The notes: generated from the sequence alone by a model not told the origin. Positions 29,303-38,585 are shown, counted from the first letter of the stretch. The stretch: 64,000 nt of DNA from Candidatus Contubernalis alkalaceticus (GCF_022558445.1 NZ_CP054699.1:1568001-1632000), one strand, 5' to 3'. Made by a program: numbers and translations.

Positions 29303-30013
29303 TTATCTGGGTTTGGGATTAAGGGATGCATCCCGCATCATGGGATACGTGCTGAATAGTGCAAACAGACCCAATGATCCAAGAATGGTAAAACCTATCA
29401 CAGCATCCAATCCCAAGGACCTTACCCATTGAAACCATGTCTCCAGCACTCCACCATAGTACAGGAATAAACAAATAATTGTTAATACCGTAATTAAAAA
29501 TAGCATTCGCACGGAGCCCAGGCGGTACCATGCGCAAAAAAGTAAGAAAGATAATCCAAAGATAAAGAGGCCAAACATTATATCAATCCATAAATATGGT
29601 AAAAACTGGTACTCGGGCCTAAAAAATATGGCAGGATGCAAAATACTTGACCAGCCAAAAAGCTGATTATATACAATTATCATGATATATTGACAGAAAT
29701 TCAGGAAGAGTATGGTAAAAGCGACAACCCCCAGGCCGGTTACATAAAACGCTTTCAAAAAATGTATCCTCGTGCTGCCCATGCCAATGGCAATTGGAAA
29801 GTACATTTTAAATGCTACCATAGAAAAGAGGACAATATGAATGTAAGCTGGAACTGGGATACTAGTAATAACCCCTTCATGCAGGTTGAATACCAGCCCG
29901 GTAATGATCCAAGCTATCATCAGAGGGATTGTGATATAGAGAAAAAGTACTCTGCCAAAGTACCATTTCATCTCATTATAAATTAAAAGAGTGTTTCCAT
30001 AGAAAGTGTTCAT
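29303..30013 (-). CDS. ABC-2 type permease of a Ytr-like transporter
   Basis: 236 residues, six hydrophobic segments (for example VLFLYITIPLMIAWIITGLV and IDIMFGLFIFGLSFLLF). It overlaps the ATPase gene by four bases (ATGA) and is the third gene of a GntR-ATPase-permease operon. The arrangement matches the YtrA-YtrB-permease type found in Firmicutes, where the operon responds to cell-wall antibiotics. Sequence conservation in this permease family is low, so the assignment rests largely on context and topology. Confidence 0.82.
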   Translation of the reverse strand: MNTFYGNTLLIYNEMKWYFGRVLFLYITIPLMIAWIITGLVFNLHEGVITSIPVPAYIHIVLFSMVAFKMYFPIAIGMGSTRIHFLKAFYVTGLGVVAFTILFLNFCQYIMIIVYNQLFGWSSILHPAIFFRPEYQFLPYLWIDIMFGLFIFGLSFLLFCAWYRLGSVRMLFLITVLTIICLFLYYGGVLETWFQWVRSLGLDAVIGFTILGSLGLFALFSTYPMMRDASLNPKPR

Positions 30014-30885
30014 ACTGATACCTCCTCATCTCTGGTAATATTTAGTAAATAATCCTGCATTTTTGCCTTCTCAATAGAAAGCCCGTAAGTTTGCGCCGTT
30101 TCTTTCCATTCTTTGGAATAAGCAGCATCGATCATGGCTTTCACCATGTTTCCGGCTTCAATATGTTCCAGAATCTTTTGGCTGGTCACTACTTTTTCCA
30201 AAGTATTTTTTTCCCCAGTTAACCAGATTCCTCTTTCTCTCATTCCTTCTATTTCTTTGTGCATAAGCAATTTGCCATTATGAAGTACTATGAGAGATTC
30301 ACATAATGGCTGGACTTCCTCTATATGGTGAGTAGAGAGTAATATCAGTCTTGGATGATTTTCATGGCTTTCCAGTAATGCCTTATACAGTTTTTTTCTT
30401 ATTCCTGCATCCAGTCCGCTGATTGGTTCATCAAATATAGTGATATTTGCATGACTGGAAAGGCCTATGATAAACTGCAGCGCAGTTTTCATTCCCTTGG
30501 ACAATTTAGTTATTGTTTTCTTTTCATCTAATTTAAATATGTTAAGCAGTTGTTCCGCAGTCTCTTGACTCCAATTTGGGTTGTAATATTGGCCGAAACG
30601 AAAAGCGTTACGAACAGTCCAAAGTGTACTGAAAGGGTGATCTTCCTGCATAAAACAAAGATGCTGTACTGCCTGTTCATTATTGTAAGGAGCCAGGCCC
30701 ATAATTTGAATGCTTCCCTCATCAGGCCTCAGGTGTCCGGCCAGAAGCTTCATAAGCGTTGTTTTACCGGCTCCGTTACGGCCCCAAAGGCAAGTGATGA
30801 CAGGCTCATTTTCTTCAAGGGTAATGCTCCGCAGTATAGGGTTATCCTTTTCGTAGCCAAAAATGACGTTATCGATACGAATCAC
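30010..30885 (-). CDS. ABC transporter ATPase, YtrB-like
   Basis: 291 residues. Walker A is GRNGAGKTT, the Q loop is in CFMQEDHPF, the signature is LSKGMKTALQFIIGL, Walker B is ITIFDEPISGLDA and the switch histidine is in LSTHHIEEV. The C-terminal ~70 residues after LLMHKEIEGM are an accessory domain common in this branch. Its start overlaps the GntR regulator stop by four bases. It is probably part of an exporter or an envelope-stress transporter regulated by the GntR protein. Confidence 0.95.
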   Translation of the reverse strand: MIRIDNVIFGYEKDNPILRSITLEENEPVITCLWGRNGAGKTTLMKLLAGHLRPDEGSIQIMGLAPYNNEQAVQHLCFMQEDHPFSTLWTVRNAFRFGQYYNPNWSQETAEQLLNIFKLDEKKTITKLSKGMKTALQFIIGLSSHANITIFDEPISGLDAGIRKKLYKALLESHENHPRLILLSTHHIEEVQPLCESLIVLHNGKLLMHKEIEGMRERGIWLTGEKNTLEKVVTSQKILEHIEAGNMVKAMIDAAYSKEWKETAQTYGLSIEKAKMQDYLLNITRDEEVSV

Positions 30886-31250
30886 TTTCTCTCATCCTCC
30901 TTTATGATTTCAATGACCTCTTTCACACTCATTCCAAGTCTCTTTGCCTCATTTAAAAGCGGTAGGATATAATTACTGCGGTACTGATTTTGTCTTTCTG
31001 CCAATAATTTTGCTCTGGCTCCCTTTTTGACAAACATCCCTATGCCCCGTTGTTTGTATATTATCTCTGCTTCAACTAAGGATTGAAGTCCATTACGGAC
31101 AGTAGCCCTGTTGATGTTATAAAAACGGGATATTTCATTTTCGGAAGGGATCTTTTCTTCTTCTTTTATATGGCCTTCAATAATCTCATCCATGATCATT
31201 TGGGCAATTTGTTGGAAGATCGGTTGAGATTCGTCTAAATACGCTTTCAA
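30882..31250 (-). CDS. GntR-family regulator, YtrA subfamily
   Basis: 122 residues from a TTG at 31250, the usual YtrA length. The winged helix is PIFQQIAQMIMDEIIEGHIKEEEKIPSENEISRFYNINRATVRNGLQSLVEAEII, and the short C-terminal region (YILPLLNEAKRLGMSVKEVIEIIKED) is the YtrA dimerisation helix. I chose the TTG because AAGGAGGGAGGG sits eight bases ahead of it; the longer frame from 31328 would include a non-conserved tail and cover the operator. It probably represses the operon through the palindrome at 31308-31319. Confidence 0.92.
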   Translation of the reverse strand: MKAYLDESQPIFQQIAQMIMDEIIEGHIKEEEKIPSENEISRFYNINRATVRNGLQSLVEAEIIYKQRGIGMFVKKGARAKLLAERQNQYRSNYILPLLNEAKRLGMSVKEVIEIIKEDERK

Positions 31251-31307
31251 AAAGTTCCCTCCCTCCTTGCTTGTGAATGGATTCTTATGATTTAAATTGC
31301 TAGGTTG

Positions 31308-31319
31308 TATACTTGTATA
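31308..31319. promoter_or_regulatory. Candidate GntR operator
   Basis: TATAC-TT-GTATA, a perfect 5-2-5 palindrome about 60 bases upstream of the regulator's TTG start. It fits the AT-rich short palindromes bound by YtrA-type regulators. Confidence 0.5.
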
Positions 31320-31369
31320 ATCAACCATACCACATTGGGCAGCGATAGTAAAGGCTTAAATTAAAAAAA

Positions 31370-31391
31370 CCCTCACCCCGGGAAAACAGGG
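31370..31391 (-). terminator. Possible terminator after the DUF362 gene
   Basis: On the minus strand CCCT...AGGG encloses CCCGGG and is followed by seven T. It lies 22 bases beyond the DUF362 stop. The stem is weak. Confidence 0.35.
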
Positions 31392-31412
31392 AAGAGAGTA
31401 TTAAACCACTGC

Positions 31413-32501
31413 TCAGTTATTGATAAAATGTTCCTCCAAATATTTTACAATGTCCCGGGCTTTTGGAGGGCAACCGGAAACATTTCTGTTAAACTTTGCC
31501 GTACACATTCCTATGCCCAGGGAGGATGATTCAATATCTTTATATTTTCTGCCGATAAATATTTTCACTGGTATTTTCTCCAGTGCTCCCCTCTCCTCCA
31601 GGCGGGAAAGGGCATGGATAAGTGCTCCGTAACAAGGGGAACAGGCTCCCCCCTCTTCAATATGTTCGGCCAGCCTTCTTACCCGGGGAGAAGGTTTTAG
31701 GGTAATTTGGGGATAGTTGTCCAGCCGGTATTCTTTCACCACGGTATCGTTATTAAACAGCTTTCCAATCCCCATTTGGTTTGACATAGATATGTAAGGA
31801 ATTTCTTCAACCTCCACTCCGATTAGTTCTGCTGAATAAGAATCAACGAGAACCGGATCCGTCCCCCCAATAATTCGCCCCATTTCCACCGGGTTACCTC
31901 CCTCTTCATGGGTCAAATCCCCGATGACGGCATCCACAATGATCAGGTCTGTTTTTACTAGGGAGTTAAGTTCAGCAATGGGCTTATGCAGTCCCAAATC
32001 ATGAAACCGCCTCTTCTCTTTGTCAGGAATTAAGCCTTTTAAATTTTTAAGGGCGCAGGTAAGCCTGGTTTGGCAGTGGGATTTCAGCACGGGTAAGTTA
32101 ATGAGATAATCAATTTCCAACACCATTTCACAAAGGGAAATGGTCAGATTCTTTCCCTTTTTCTTAATCGCTTTATCTTTTTTCATGTCAATCAGGTCAA
32201 TATTGTATTCCCTGGCAAGCTTTTCATATCCGCAAACTTTAAACGCTTTCATTGTGCTGTCCCCAACCCAGGAACTTTCCATAATCACCAGGTTGTTAAA
32301 CCCTTTTTCTATTAAATGCTCGATAACCCCTCTTGTCACCTGGGGTGAAGTGGTAGCTCCAGAATCGGAAGGCTTAGAGACCACCAAATTGGGTTTCAAA
32401 GCAATTAGGGCATCTTTATTCCATTCTTTTTCGGGACTCATGCTCTCCAGCAGTTCTCTGACCATAGAATAAGAGTCTCTTCCGTATATAACATGCAGCA
32501 A
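31413..32501 (-). CDS. DUF362 domain protein
   Basis: 362 residues. The DUF362 core covers about residues 30-300: LIALKPNLVVSKPSDSGATTSP, LVIMESSWVGDSTMKAF, DYLINLPVLKSHCQTRLTCALKNLKGLIPD and IVDAVIGDLTHEEGGNPVEM. Cysteines cluster at the C-terminus (GGACSPCYGA, GMCTAKF, VSGCPPKA) and may bind metal or an iron-sulfur cluster, although the usual ferredoxin domain of some family members is missing. DUF362 proteins are widespread in anaerobes and often annotated as iron-sulfur proteins, but no general function is established. The gene stands alone here. A decayed second copy exists at 15516-15585. Confidence 0.9.
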   Translation of the reverse strand: MLHVIYGRDSYSMVRELLESMSPEKEWNKDALIALKPNLVVSKPSDSGATTSPQVTRGVIEHLIEKGFNNLVIMESSWVGDSTMKAFKVCGYEKLAREYNIDLIDMKKDKAIKKKGKNLTISLCEMVLEIDYLINLPVLKSHCQTRLTCALKNLKGLIPDKEKRRFHDLGLHKPIAELNSLVKTDLIIVDAVIGDLTHEEGGNPVEMGRIIGGTDPVLVDSYSAELIGVEVEEIPYISMSNQMGIGKLFNNDTVVKEYRLDNYPQITLKPSPRVRRLAEHIEEGGACSPCYGALIHALSRLEERGALEKIPVKIFIGRKYKDIESSSLGIGMCTAKFNRNVSGCPPKARDIVKYLEEHFINN

Positions 32502-32747
32502 GATATCAATATACTCCTTTCCTGTAGGAAGCTGCCTTTTGGCAGGTGATTCTCATTCCCAGGTACCGATAGCCCCGCCAATAAATGCTAACATAAACAA
32601 ATTTCTTTCCGATAGGGGGGTATTCTAAAAAAGTAACATTATTGAATATTATTTCTTATTATTCTAAAGATATTTCTATTTTTGATCAATCTGTTCGGAT
32701 GAATATCCTGTTAATTATACATTTACTTATTTACTTGCAAATTCCTT

Positions 32748-32987
32748 CTAATAAGAGCAAATGTATTCTGTCAGCTCTTTCTGGGCCAGGCCCCTTCTGA
32801 GAGTAACTGAAAGGGCGTTAGGCTTTCTGGTTCTGAAGTGGTTAACTTTTTTTGAATCGTCAAAAGACATCTTCGGATAATCTTGTTTTTTCTCCGGTGA
32901 AGATAATATAACTAAGGGCAGGCTGCCCAGGCCGGTTTCGTAAATTTCTTTAACCTGCCCGGCGCTATTAAGAAAAATAATATTCAT
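32748..32987 (-). CDS. Hypothetical small protein
   Basis: 79 residues, begins MNIIFLNSAGQVKEIYETG and ends in EYICSY. The composition looks coding, but no ribosome binding site precedes ATG 32987 (the upstream bases are pyrimidine-rich) and I recognise no family. It could be a remnant. Confidence 0.28.
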   Translation of the reverse strand: MNIIFLNSAGQVKEIYETGLGSLPLVILSSPEKKQDYPKMSFDDSKKVNHFRTRKPNALSVTLRRGLAQKELTEYICSY

Positions 32988-33032
32988 AGAGGAAGGTTCT
33001 AAAAGGATGCTGACACTGTGTTGGCAGAACCC

Positions 33033-33602
33033 TTATGAATTATGTGAACCCAGTTCTTGGCCGGCACGATGAATCAAGTGTTGGAGGAAAATTAATGAAA
33101 TAAATGCCAAGATTATGAGAATCACCAATAATCCTTTAAATTCAGCCAGTATAGTATACATAAATGGAGCAGCAGCCAGCATTGCTGAAGATAATGCCAG
33201 GTAAAATCGCCAGACTGAATTATTATAATGGTAAAGGTCAGCTAATGCCATCTCCTCTGCCAGTTCTGAAATAGCCCGGGATATGTAATAAACCATTAAT
33301 ATGTGAATGATTATATAGGCCTGCCCGATTAGTACCATCAGTAAGTTCTGATTTGTGATTGGATACATTAATAAGTTTTGTTCAGGGGTTTCATAAAGGT
33401 TGGGAAGTGATAAAAGAATTAACGCTCCCGCAAAAGGCCTGGCTTTATAAAAGTAATCATGCTGCTGAGCCAGTCCGTTTAAAGCATTATAAATAATAAT
33501 GAAGCCAATAAATTCAGGTAGGATATTAAACCCTCCGAATCTAATATTTATCAGCACCAGCAAAAATCCCCAGAAAAGGTTGTTATAATAGTTCCAGTAC
33601 AA
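33033..33602 (-). CDS. Hypothetical membrane protein
   Basis: 189 residues with about five hydrophobic segments: NLFWGFLLVLINIRF, NILPEFIGFIIIYNAL, MVLIGQAYIIIHILMVYYI, FYLALSSAMLAAAPFMYTIL and LLVILIILAFISLIFLQHLI. GGAGG in TGGGAGGAG precedes ATG 33602. The opening resembles small integral membrane proteins of Firmicutes that carry FxxLPxFIGxxIIYxAL. The function is unknown. It stands between the DUF362 and hydrolase genes on the same strand. Confidence 0.65.
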   Translation of the reverse strand: MYWNYYNNLFWGFLLVLINIRFGGFNILPEFIGFIIIYNALNGLAQQHDYFYKARPFAGALILLSLPNLYETPEQNLLMYPITNQNLLMVLIGQAYIIIHILMVYYISRAISELAEEMALADLYHYNNSVWRFYLALSSAMLAAAPFMYTILAEFKGLLVILIILAFISLIFLQHLIHRAGQELGSHNS

Positions 33603-33767
33603 TTAAAACTCCTCCCAAGCTCTAACCAGCCTTTTTAAATCACTAAAATAAGACCAGGGCTCTAGTTTAATTATCTTTAGAGCCGAACCCTGCATCTGCC
33701 GAAACAGTCTAGGGCTTTTTGTTGGCTGTTTGGATATGGAAGATTGCGTGTTTGAAGTAATAAAATA

Positions 33768-35135
33768 TTATTTTGGTATTATCCAGCTGGCTATGTCGTC
33801 CACAACTTCCTTGGAAACATTTCCGGGTTGGAAATATTCCTCTGGAGTGCTTTTTCCCTGTCCCTCAATAAATAGATGGTTTAAACCGGGATAAGATTTA
33901 AATACCACATCTTCCCGGGATAATAGGGTTTCCTGCCATACTTCAAAGTCCTCCATGGTGACCTGGTAATCTCTTTCTCCCTGCAAGATTAGCAGGGGCA
34001 TTGATAGTTCTTTTGCCATCTGAGGAGGGTTGTAATCTCTCAGGTCAAGCCAGTAGGCCGCCGGTATTTCCAGTGGCAGGTCCTGGGGAGAGGTATCTGG
34101 AGACAGGGCAGGGTCTTTAACTCTGGTTACCTGCTCCTCTATTTTTTTTAACTCCTCTTCCATTTCAGGAGCAGGGGGGCCGTCTAAATAAGTCAGGTAA
34201 GTAACCTGTTCCAGGATCAAATCCTCCAGTGGGCGTGCTGCGCCGGCCAGGAGAATCAACCCGGCGATGTCAGGGCCCTCATCCCCTATACGAGGGGCTG
34301 CAGTAGCGCCCAGGCTGTGTCCGAGAATGTATATCTGACTGGGGTCAATATTTTCTGTATTTCTTAGAAGAGATACTGCTTCCAGAGCATCTTCTGCGGT
34401 TTCTTCCCATATGGTTAAAATGTCTGTTTGACCGACAAGTTTATGCGCATGCTCTTTTGTACGCTTTTCGTAGCGGAGCACTGCAATACCCTGGGAAGCC
34501 AGACCCTGAGCCAGGTCCTTGAAGGGCTTGTTGGGGCCTATTGCTTCGTCACGGTCCTGTGGGCCGGAGCCGTGGACTAAAACTACTGCAGGGAATGGGC
34601 CGGAACCACCGGGAACGGAAAGTGTTCCCGGTAGATCCCATGGGTCGGTGCCAATTACAACCTCACTTTCTGAGAAAAGGCCCGGCTGTACATAGGAAGG
34701 TGTGCTGTATGAGCTGTCATCGACTCCTTCCGCAGGCAGGAACCATAAGCCGGATATTCTTTTGTCCTCATTGAATACCACCTGGATGACAATCTTGTCA
34801 TTTTCAAACTGAGTGGTTACAAAGACCACATCGTACCCATTGACTACATCTGTCCCCTTGTCCACTTGCCCGGTATAAGATCCTACCTGTCCTAACAAAG
34901 TTTCCCAGGTTTCGGAAAGTGTTTTTGCAGACATGGCCCGTTTCATAGGAGCATCAAAGTAGTAATCCACGACCCGTTCAAATTCACCTGCTGCCATTTT
35001 ATTAACGAAATCTTCAGCCAGGTCTGTAATCTCACCCTCCAGAGGAGGATCATCCACCTTAGTGTCACTGCCGCAGGACAGAGCAGTTACTGCCAGCATC
35101 ATAACAAGAAACAACAATAGCCCACGTTTTAACAA
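33768..35135 (-). CDS. Lipoprotein with DUF3887 and alpha/beta-hydrolase domains
   Basis: 455 residues. The signal peptide ends in a lipobox (TALSC, Cys about residue 21), so the protein should be anchored outside the membrane. A DUF3887 domain spans about 38-135 (DLAEDFVNKMAAGEFERVVDYYFD). The hydrolase domain spans about 165-455, with oxyanion motif VLVHGSGPQDRD, nucleophile serine in ILGHSLGA, acid in LQGERDYQV and histidine in GLNHLFIEG; the triad is complete. DUF3887-hydrolase fusions occur in Firmicutes as secreted esterases or peptidases of unknown substrate. The gene stands alone. Confidence 0.92.
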   Translation of the reverse strand: MLKRGLLLFLVMMLAVTALSCGSDTKVDDPPLEGEITDLAEDFVNKMAAGEFERVVDYYFDAPMKRAMSAKTLSETWETLLGQVGSYTGQVDKGTDVVNGYDVVFVTTQFENDKIVIQVVFNEDKRISGLWFLPAEGVDDSSYSTPSYVQPGLFSESEVVIGTDPWDLPGTLSVPGGSGPFPAVVLVHGSGPQDRDEAIGPNKPFKDLAQGLASQGIAVLRYEKRTKEHAHKLVGQTDILTIWEETAEDALEAVSLLRNTENIDPSQIYILGHSLGATAAPRIGDEGPDIAGLILLAGAARPLEDLILEQVTYLTYLDGPPAPEMEEELKKIEEQVTRVKDPALSPDTSPQDLPLEIPAAYWLDLRDYNPPQMAKELSMPLLILQGERDYQVTMEDFEVWQETLLSREDVVFKSYPGLNHLFIEGQGKSTPEEYFQPGNVSKEVVDDIASWIIPK

Positions 35136-35780
35136 AAAAAATCACCCCTTTCTAGATTCTAACATACCACATACCTAAGGGTTCTTCAAGAACATGATGT
35201 TACCTTACTGGACAATGCCAGGCACAAATCACCCTTGGAAATACCCCTATTGAACTGTATGGCTTCACCCTGCCCCTTATCTACTATACCGGAGACAAGG
35301 TATAAAAATTTTTATTTGAGACCCAAATGTTGAGGGATTAGGACTGTTTTGACTAATTTTAAATATCACTTTTATATATGCCCGGAGATTCCGTAACTTG
35401 CCTTACGGCAATTTCCACCAGTTACCAGTTAATTTGTCATGCTTTTTTCATCTACCTCAACGCTGATTACAGCCTAATTTGCACCGTGTTTTTACGTGAT
35501 TGTCTGCAGGACATCATATTTGGTGTATATCCGCCATGAAAATCAGAGTCGTGGGCTATTTGAAACTCGAACTTATTAGCGATTTAATGTAATAGCTGAT
35601 CACAGTAATCGGTATTTTACCGGTTAAGATCTTATTACGGTATTTAGTTGACCAGACATATGCCAGAGTTTCCCGTAAGAATTATAAAGATCCTTCATCA
35701 TAGATCTCGTTTTTAGCCACACAGCGTACGAAAAAATGCATAATATAGTGCAAAAATATATAATATAGCGTACTAATTTC
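35136..35780. other. Long non-coding stretch
   Basis: No gene is supported. Short phrases such as GCCTTACGGCAATTTCC recur in altered form at about 46097-46118, suggesting decayed repeats, but I cannot identify the source. Confidence 0.4.
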
Positions 35781-35809
35781 TTGCATATAAAGGTCTTCTC
35801 TGGTAAAAT
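35781..35809 (+). promoter_or_regulatory. Promoter of the Phd-Uma2 gene
   Basis: TTGCAT at 35781-35786, 17 bases, then TAAAAT at 35804-35809; the start codon follows about 20 bases later. Just upstream, TAATATAG occurs twice (35741-35748 and 35761-35768) and AGCGTAC also occurs twice, possible sites for autoregulation by the Phd-like domain. Confidence 0.6.
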
Positions 35810-35829
35810 ATTACCGGAGGTGGTTAGTT

Positions 35830-36603
35830 GTGAAATCGATTAATTACAAAGAAGGTGTTGTGATAACAGCAACTGAGCTTAAGCAAAATTTAGGGAAGTA
35901 TCTGGATTTTGTTGAACAGCAAAATGATGTGGTAATCACAAAAAACGGCAGTAAAATTGCCCGCTTAACTCCATATGTAACAGATATTGAACAGTATTTT
36001 ATCACAAGGGAAAATGCGCTGGATTATCAGTACGGTGGGAAGAAGGTTTCCTATGAAGAGTTTATGGAGATTTCTGAGAAAAGTACACTGAGAATGGAAT
36101 TTATTAATGGCGAAATTTATTTACTGGCTTCTCCTGATATCAGGCATCAGGAGATTCTTGCAAGATTACACTTAACGGTTAATGAATATTTCAAAGACAA
36201 TAAGTGCAGAGTATTTTTTGCTCCTTTCGATGTGCATTTTAAAAAGAACATTATTAATGAGACTGATGTCATGCAGCCCGATATGCTTGTAGTCTGTGAC
36301 CTGGAGGGTAATGTTACGGAAAATAGCCGTTATATGGGCACGCCGACATTGGTTGTTGAAATTCTATCTGATAATACGCGCAGCAAGGATATGATTACGA
36401 AGCTTGATACTTACAGACTCTCGGGAGTGCATGAATATTGGATTATTGACCCAAAACAAGAGAGTATAATGATTTATGGTTTTACTAACTACGAAATCTA
36501 CCGGGTAAAGACTTTTGAAAAAGGCGCTAATGCAGAGTCACAATTTTTTAATGGATTATCGACAAATGTGGATGCTTTGTTTAATGAATTGTTGTCTCCA
36601 TAG
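35830..36603 (+). CDS. Phd/YefM-Uma2 fusion protein
   Basis: 257 residues. Residues 1-50 are a Phd/YefM antitoxin-type DNA-binding domain (VVITATELKQNLGKYLDFVEQQNDVVITKNGSKIARL). Residues ~70-255 are a Uma2 domain (RMEFINGEIYLLASPDIRHQ, MQPDMLVVCD, LVVEILSDNTRSKD, YWIIDPKQESI) with the PD...E-x-L active-site spacing of PD-(D/E)XK nucleases. The start is GTG 35830 after GGAGG. The fusion of an antitoxin-type repressor to a nuclease-like domain suggests a self-contained, autoregulated toxin-antitoxin unit (inference). It differs from the HTH-Uma2 protein at 9905, which has an unrelated DNA-binding domain. Confidence 0.92.
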   Translation: MKSINYKEGVVITATELKQNLGKYLDFVEQQNDVVITKNGSKIARLTPYVTDIEQYFITRENALDYQYGGKKVSYEEFMEISEKSTLRMEFINGEIYLLASPDIRHQEILARLHLTVNEYFKDNKCRVFFAPFDVHFKKNIINETDVMQPDMLVVCDLEGNVTENSRYMGTPTLVVEILSDNTRSKDMITKLDTYRLSGVHEYWIIDPKQESIMIYGFTNYEIYRVKTFEKGANAESQFFNGLSTNVDALFNELLSP

Positions 36604-36980
36604 TTAATTATGACGCAACGCCCGACAAATTATGAAATATCGGCAAGTCAAACAAAACGTCCCCATGACTCCCCTCCCCGTCCCCTTGACTCCCTTCATT
36701 TCTCTCTCGCAGGGCTTTGCTTGATATACTGGGGGAGCCACAATACTATAGACAGCGGTGATACAGCGAAATACAAGAGAATGACTGCTATGACCTTAAG
36801 CGAAAAGCCATTGGCTAAATCTAACCAAAATACAAGGTTGTATGCTAAAAAAATATTGATTGACTAAAGGAACCAGTAACGGAAATTTACTAAAAATACT
36901 TTAGTGCTTTAAAGTTATGGGGACTGACCCCGGGCATTATTGCAAATTAATAAAAATACAATTAAAAATTACAGCAGCCG
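36604..36980. other. Non-coding spacer
   Basis: C-rich short phrases and an ORF at 36610-36867 without a ribosome binding site or family resemblance. No gene is supported. Confidence 0.45.
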
Positions 36981-37092
36981 GGGTTGTGGATATGTGGTCA
37001 ACGCGAAGCGTTGTCCAAGCAGTTTGTGGGGTCTGTGGGTAACTCTTTAGAGTTATCCATCAGAATCCACAACTGCGGCATATCCACAACCC
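36981..37092 (+). repeat. Three-stem structured repeat, copy 2
   Basis: Perfect 14-bp outer stem GGGTTGTGGATATG / CATATCCACAACCC. First hairpin CAACGC-GAA-GCGTTG. Second arm closed by GCAGTT/AACTGC and tipped by TAACTCT-TT-AGAGTTA. Compared with copy 1, an A-T pair of the outer stem is replaced by G-C on both strands. It lies 65 bases from the broken end of a hydrolase gene. Confidence 0.88.
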
Positions 37093-37157
37093 AAGTATTT
37101 TTGTCCCTACTCTTTAGCGGACTAAATTTCCGGCAATCTACGGACAATTAACAACGT

Positions 37158-37433
37158 CTATTTCTGTACACTTTGCATTAGCAGTAACACCCCAGGGCCG
37201 CCGTGGAGGAAAAGTAGCACAGGATTTTTGGTATTAGTTCCTCGAATAGATATCCACTGTTTAACCTCACCCAAGACGAATGGCTCCGGAGTTTCAATAC
37301 CATTGACTGTATTGATGGCAAAGGCGCTGCGAACCTGGTCTTTCTCATAAGATACATAAAGAAAGCCTGTTCCCATTATTAAAACTGCCAGGGTGCTAAT
37401 GAGAATCAGGATGTATTTAAGAATCTTTAACAA
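37158..37433 (-). pseudogene. Truncated alpha/beta-hydrolase gene
   Basis: 91 residues: an N-terminal membrane segment ([23 protein letters not shown]), a linker, then LLFLHGGPG, the oxyanion motif of prolyl-iminopeptidase-like hydrolases. The frame ends 12 residues later; the nucleophile, acid and histidine are all missing. The break is about 65 bases from structured repeat copy 2. Confidence 0.72.
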
Positions 37434-37535
37434 GCTGAGGAATAGGGCCTCGTTAGGGAAATCCTGGAATGCTCATGAAGTGTTTCTTGGAATTACAGGC
37501 ATTCTTACTTATCTCCTATATATCCGTCAAAAGTA

Positions 37536-37877
37536 TTAAATTTTTATCAACTCTTTTATTTGTTTTTTTGCCTTAGGTATATCTTTTGTCGCTATTGTCC
37601 ACACAATATTTAAATCGATGCCAAAATATTCGTGGATTAAAATATTCCTTAAGCCGGCCATTTGTCTCCAGGGAATTTGTGCATGCTTTTCTCTAACATC
37701 TACAGGGACATTTTTTGCTGCTTCACCTATTACTTCTAGGTTTCTGACTACAGCATCTATTACGATGTTTTTAGTAGAAAATTCTTCATATGATAAATCA
37801 CCAATATACTCCTGTATTTTGTTCATGCAATCTATCATATCCTCTAGAAACATAACATAGTTCCTACTTTTATTCAT
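37536..37877 (-). CDS. hepT: HepT-like HEPN toxin
   Basis: 113 residues, all-helical HEPN/DUF86 fold. The ribonuclease motif R-x4-H-x-Y is intact in RNILIHEYFG (about residues 77-86). In the characterised HepT-MntA systems the toxin is an RNase silenced by AMP transfer from its partner to the tyrosine of this motif. It overlaps the partner gene by four bases. No defect is visible, so a functional pair is likely. Confidence 0.93.
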   Translation of the reverse strand: MNKSRNYVMFLEDMIDCMNKIQEYIGDLSYEEFSTKNIVIDAVVRNLEVIGEAAKNVPVDVREKHAQIPWRQMAGLRNILIHEYFGIDLNIVWTIATKDIPKAKKQIKELIKI

Positions 37878-38164
37878 TGATATACAACTTCTCTTAATAT
37901 TTTATCTTTAATTTGAGGTTTTAAAGCACCTTCTGTTACAAGATCAACCTTTTTACCTAAAATAAATTCTAAATACTCTTTTAACTCGATAAATTCTAAT
38001 CCAATTGGCTCATTAAAAGCAACTAAAATATCGATATCGCTTTCCTTTGTTCCCTGTTCTTTTGCATAAGAACCAAAAATTCCTATCTCCTTAACCTTAT
38101 ATTTCTCCTGTAGCAAGGCTTTGTTTTGTTTAATTATTCTTTCTATCTCGTTCCTACTTAACAT
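37874..38164 (-). CDS. mntA: MntA-like nucleotidyltransferase antitoxin
   Basis: 96 residues. The minimal nucleotidyltransferase motif is GS-x10-D-x-D (GSYAKEQGTKESDIDILV, residues ~33-50), with EFILGKKVDLVTEGAL following. In known pairs this enzyme AMPylates the HepT toxin on its RxxxxHxY tyrosine. I chose ATG 38164 because GAGG lies nine bases ahead; the in-frame start at 38179 lies upstream of that site. It is the first gene of the pair, in the usual antitoxin-toxin order. Confidence 0.93.
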   Translation of the reverse strand: MLSRNEIERIIKQNKALLQEKYKVKEIGIFGSYAKEQGTKESDIDILVAFNEPIGLEFIELKEYLEFILGKKVDLVTEGALKPQIKDKILREVVYQ

Positions 38165-38350
38165 ATTTATCATCCTCACAATTTAATCATTATATTATAA
38201 TAATATTTTAACCAATATATGTATTTTTAGCAAGGAGAAAATCATCCAGTTTTCTAACCATAAAGTGCAATATTAAATGGCCACCATATTTTGGAAAAGA
38301 TCACATCCTTGTGAACCCCTATATGTTTATTACGATCTGTCATTTGTAAT

Positions 38351-38544
38351 TTAAAGTGGGACAAGGGACTTGTCCCACTGTCCCACTGTACCAATTATTT
38401 CATTGAATTCACGATAAGCATTTTCCTCAACTTTATTGATTATTCTTTCTAATTCCGGGCTGCTGTGGAATTCCATAATTTTATCCTGAACCTCCCGGTG
38501 GAATAGCTTTTTAATATCTTCTGCGTAATAAGAACCATCACGGG
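38351..38544 (-). pseudogene. Unidentified C-terminal gene fragment
   Basis: An open frame without a start reads SYYAEDIKKLFHREVQDKIM followed by EFHSSPELERIINKVEENAY and ends at 38351. The helical, charged sequence looks like the C-terminus of a real protein. A stop lies immediately upstream. I do not recognise the family. Confidence 0.4.
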
Positions 38545-38585
38545 GTTATTCTTAATAACTGGACACAAAGAACCAGTGCTGTGGA

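Noticed and set aside
36610-36867. 85-codon open frame after the Phd-Uma2 gene
   Set aside because: No ribosome binding site, proline-rich low-complexity start and no homology.
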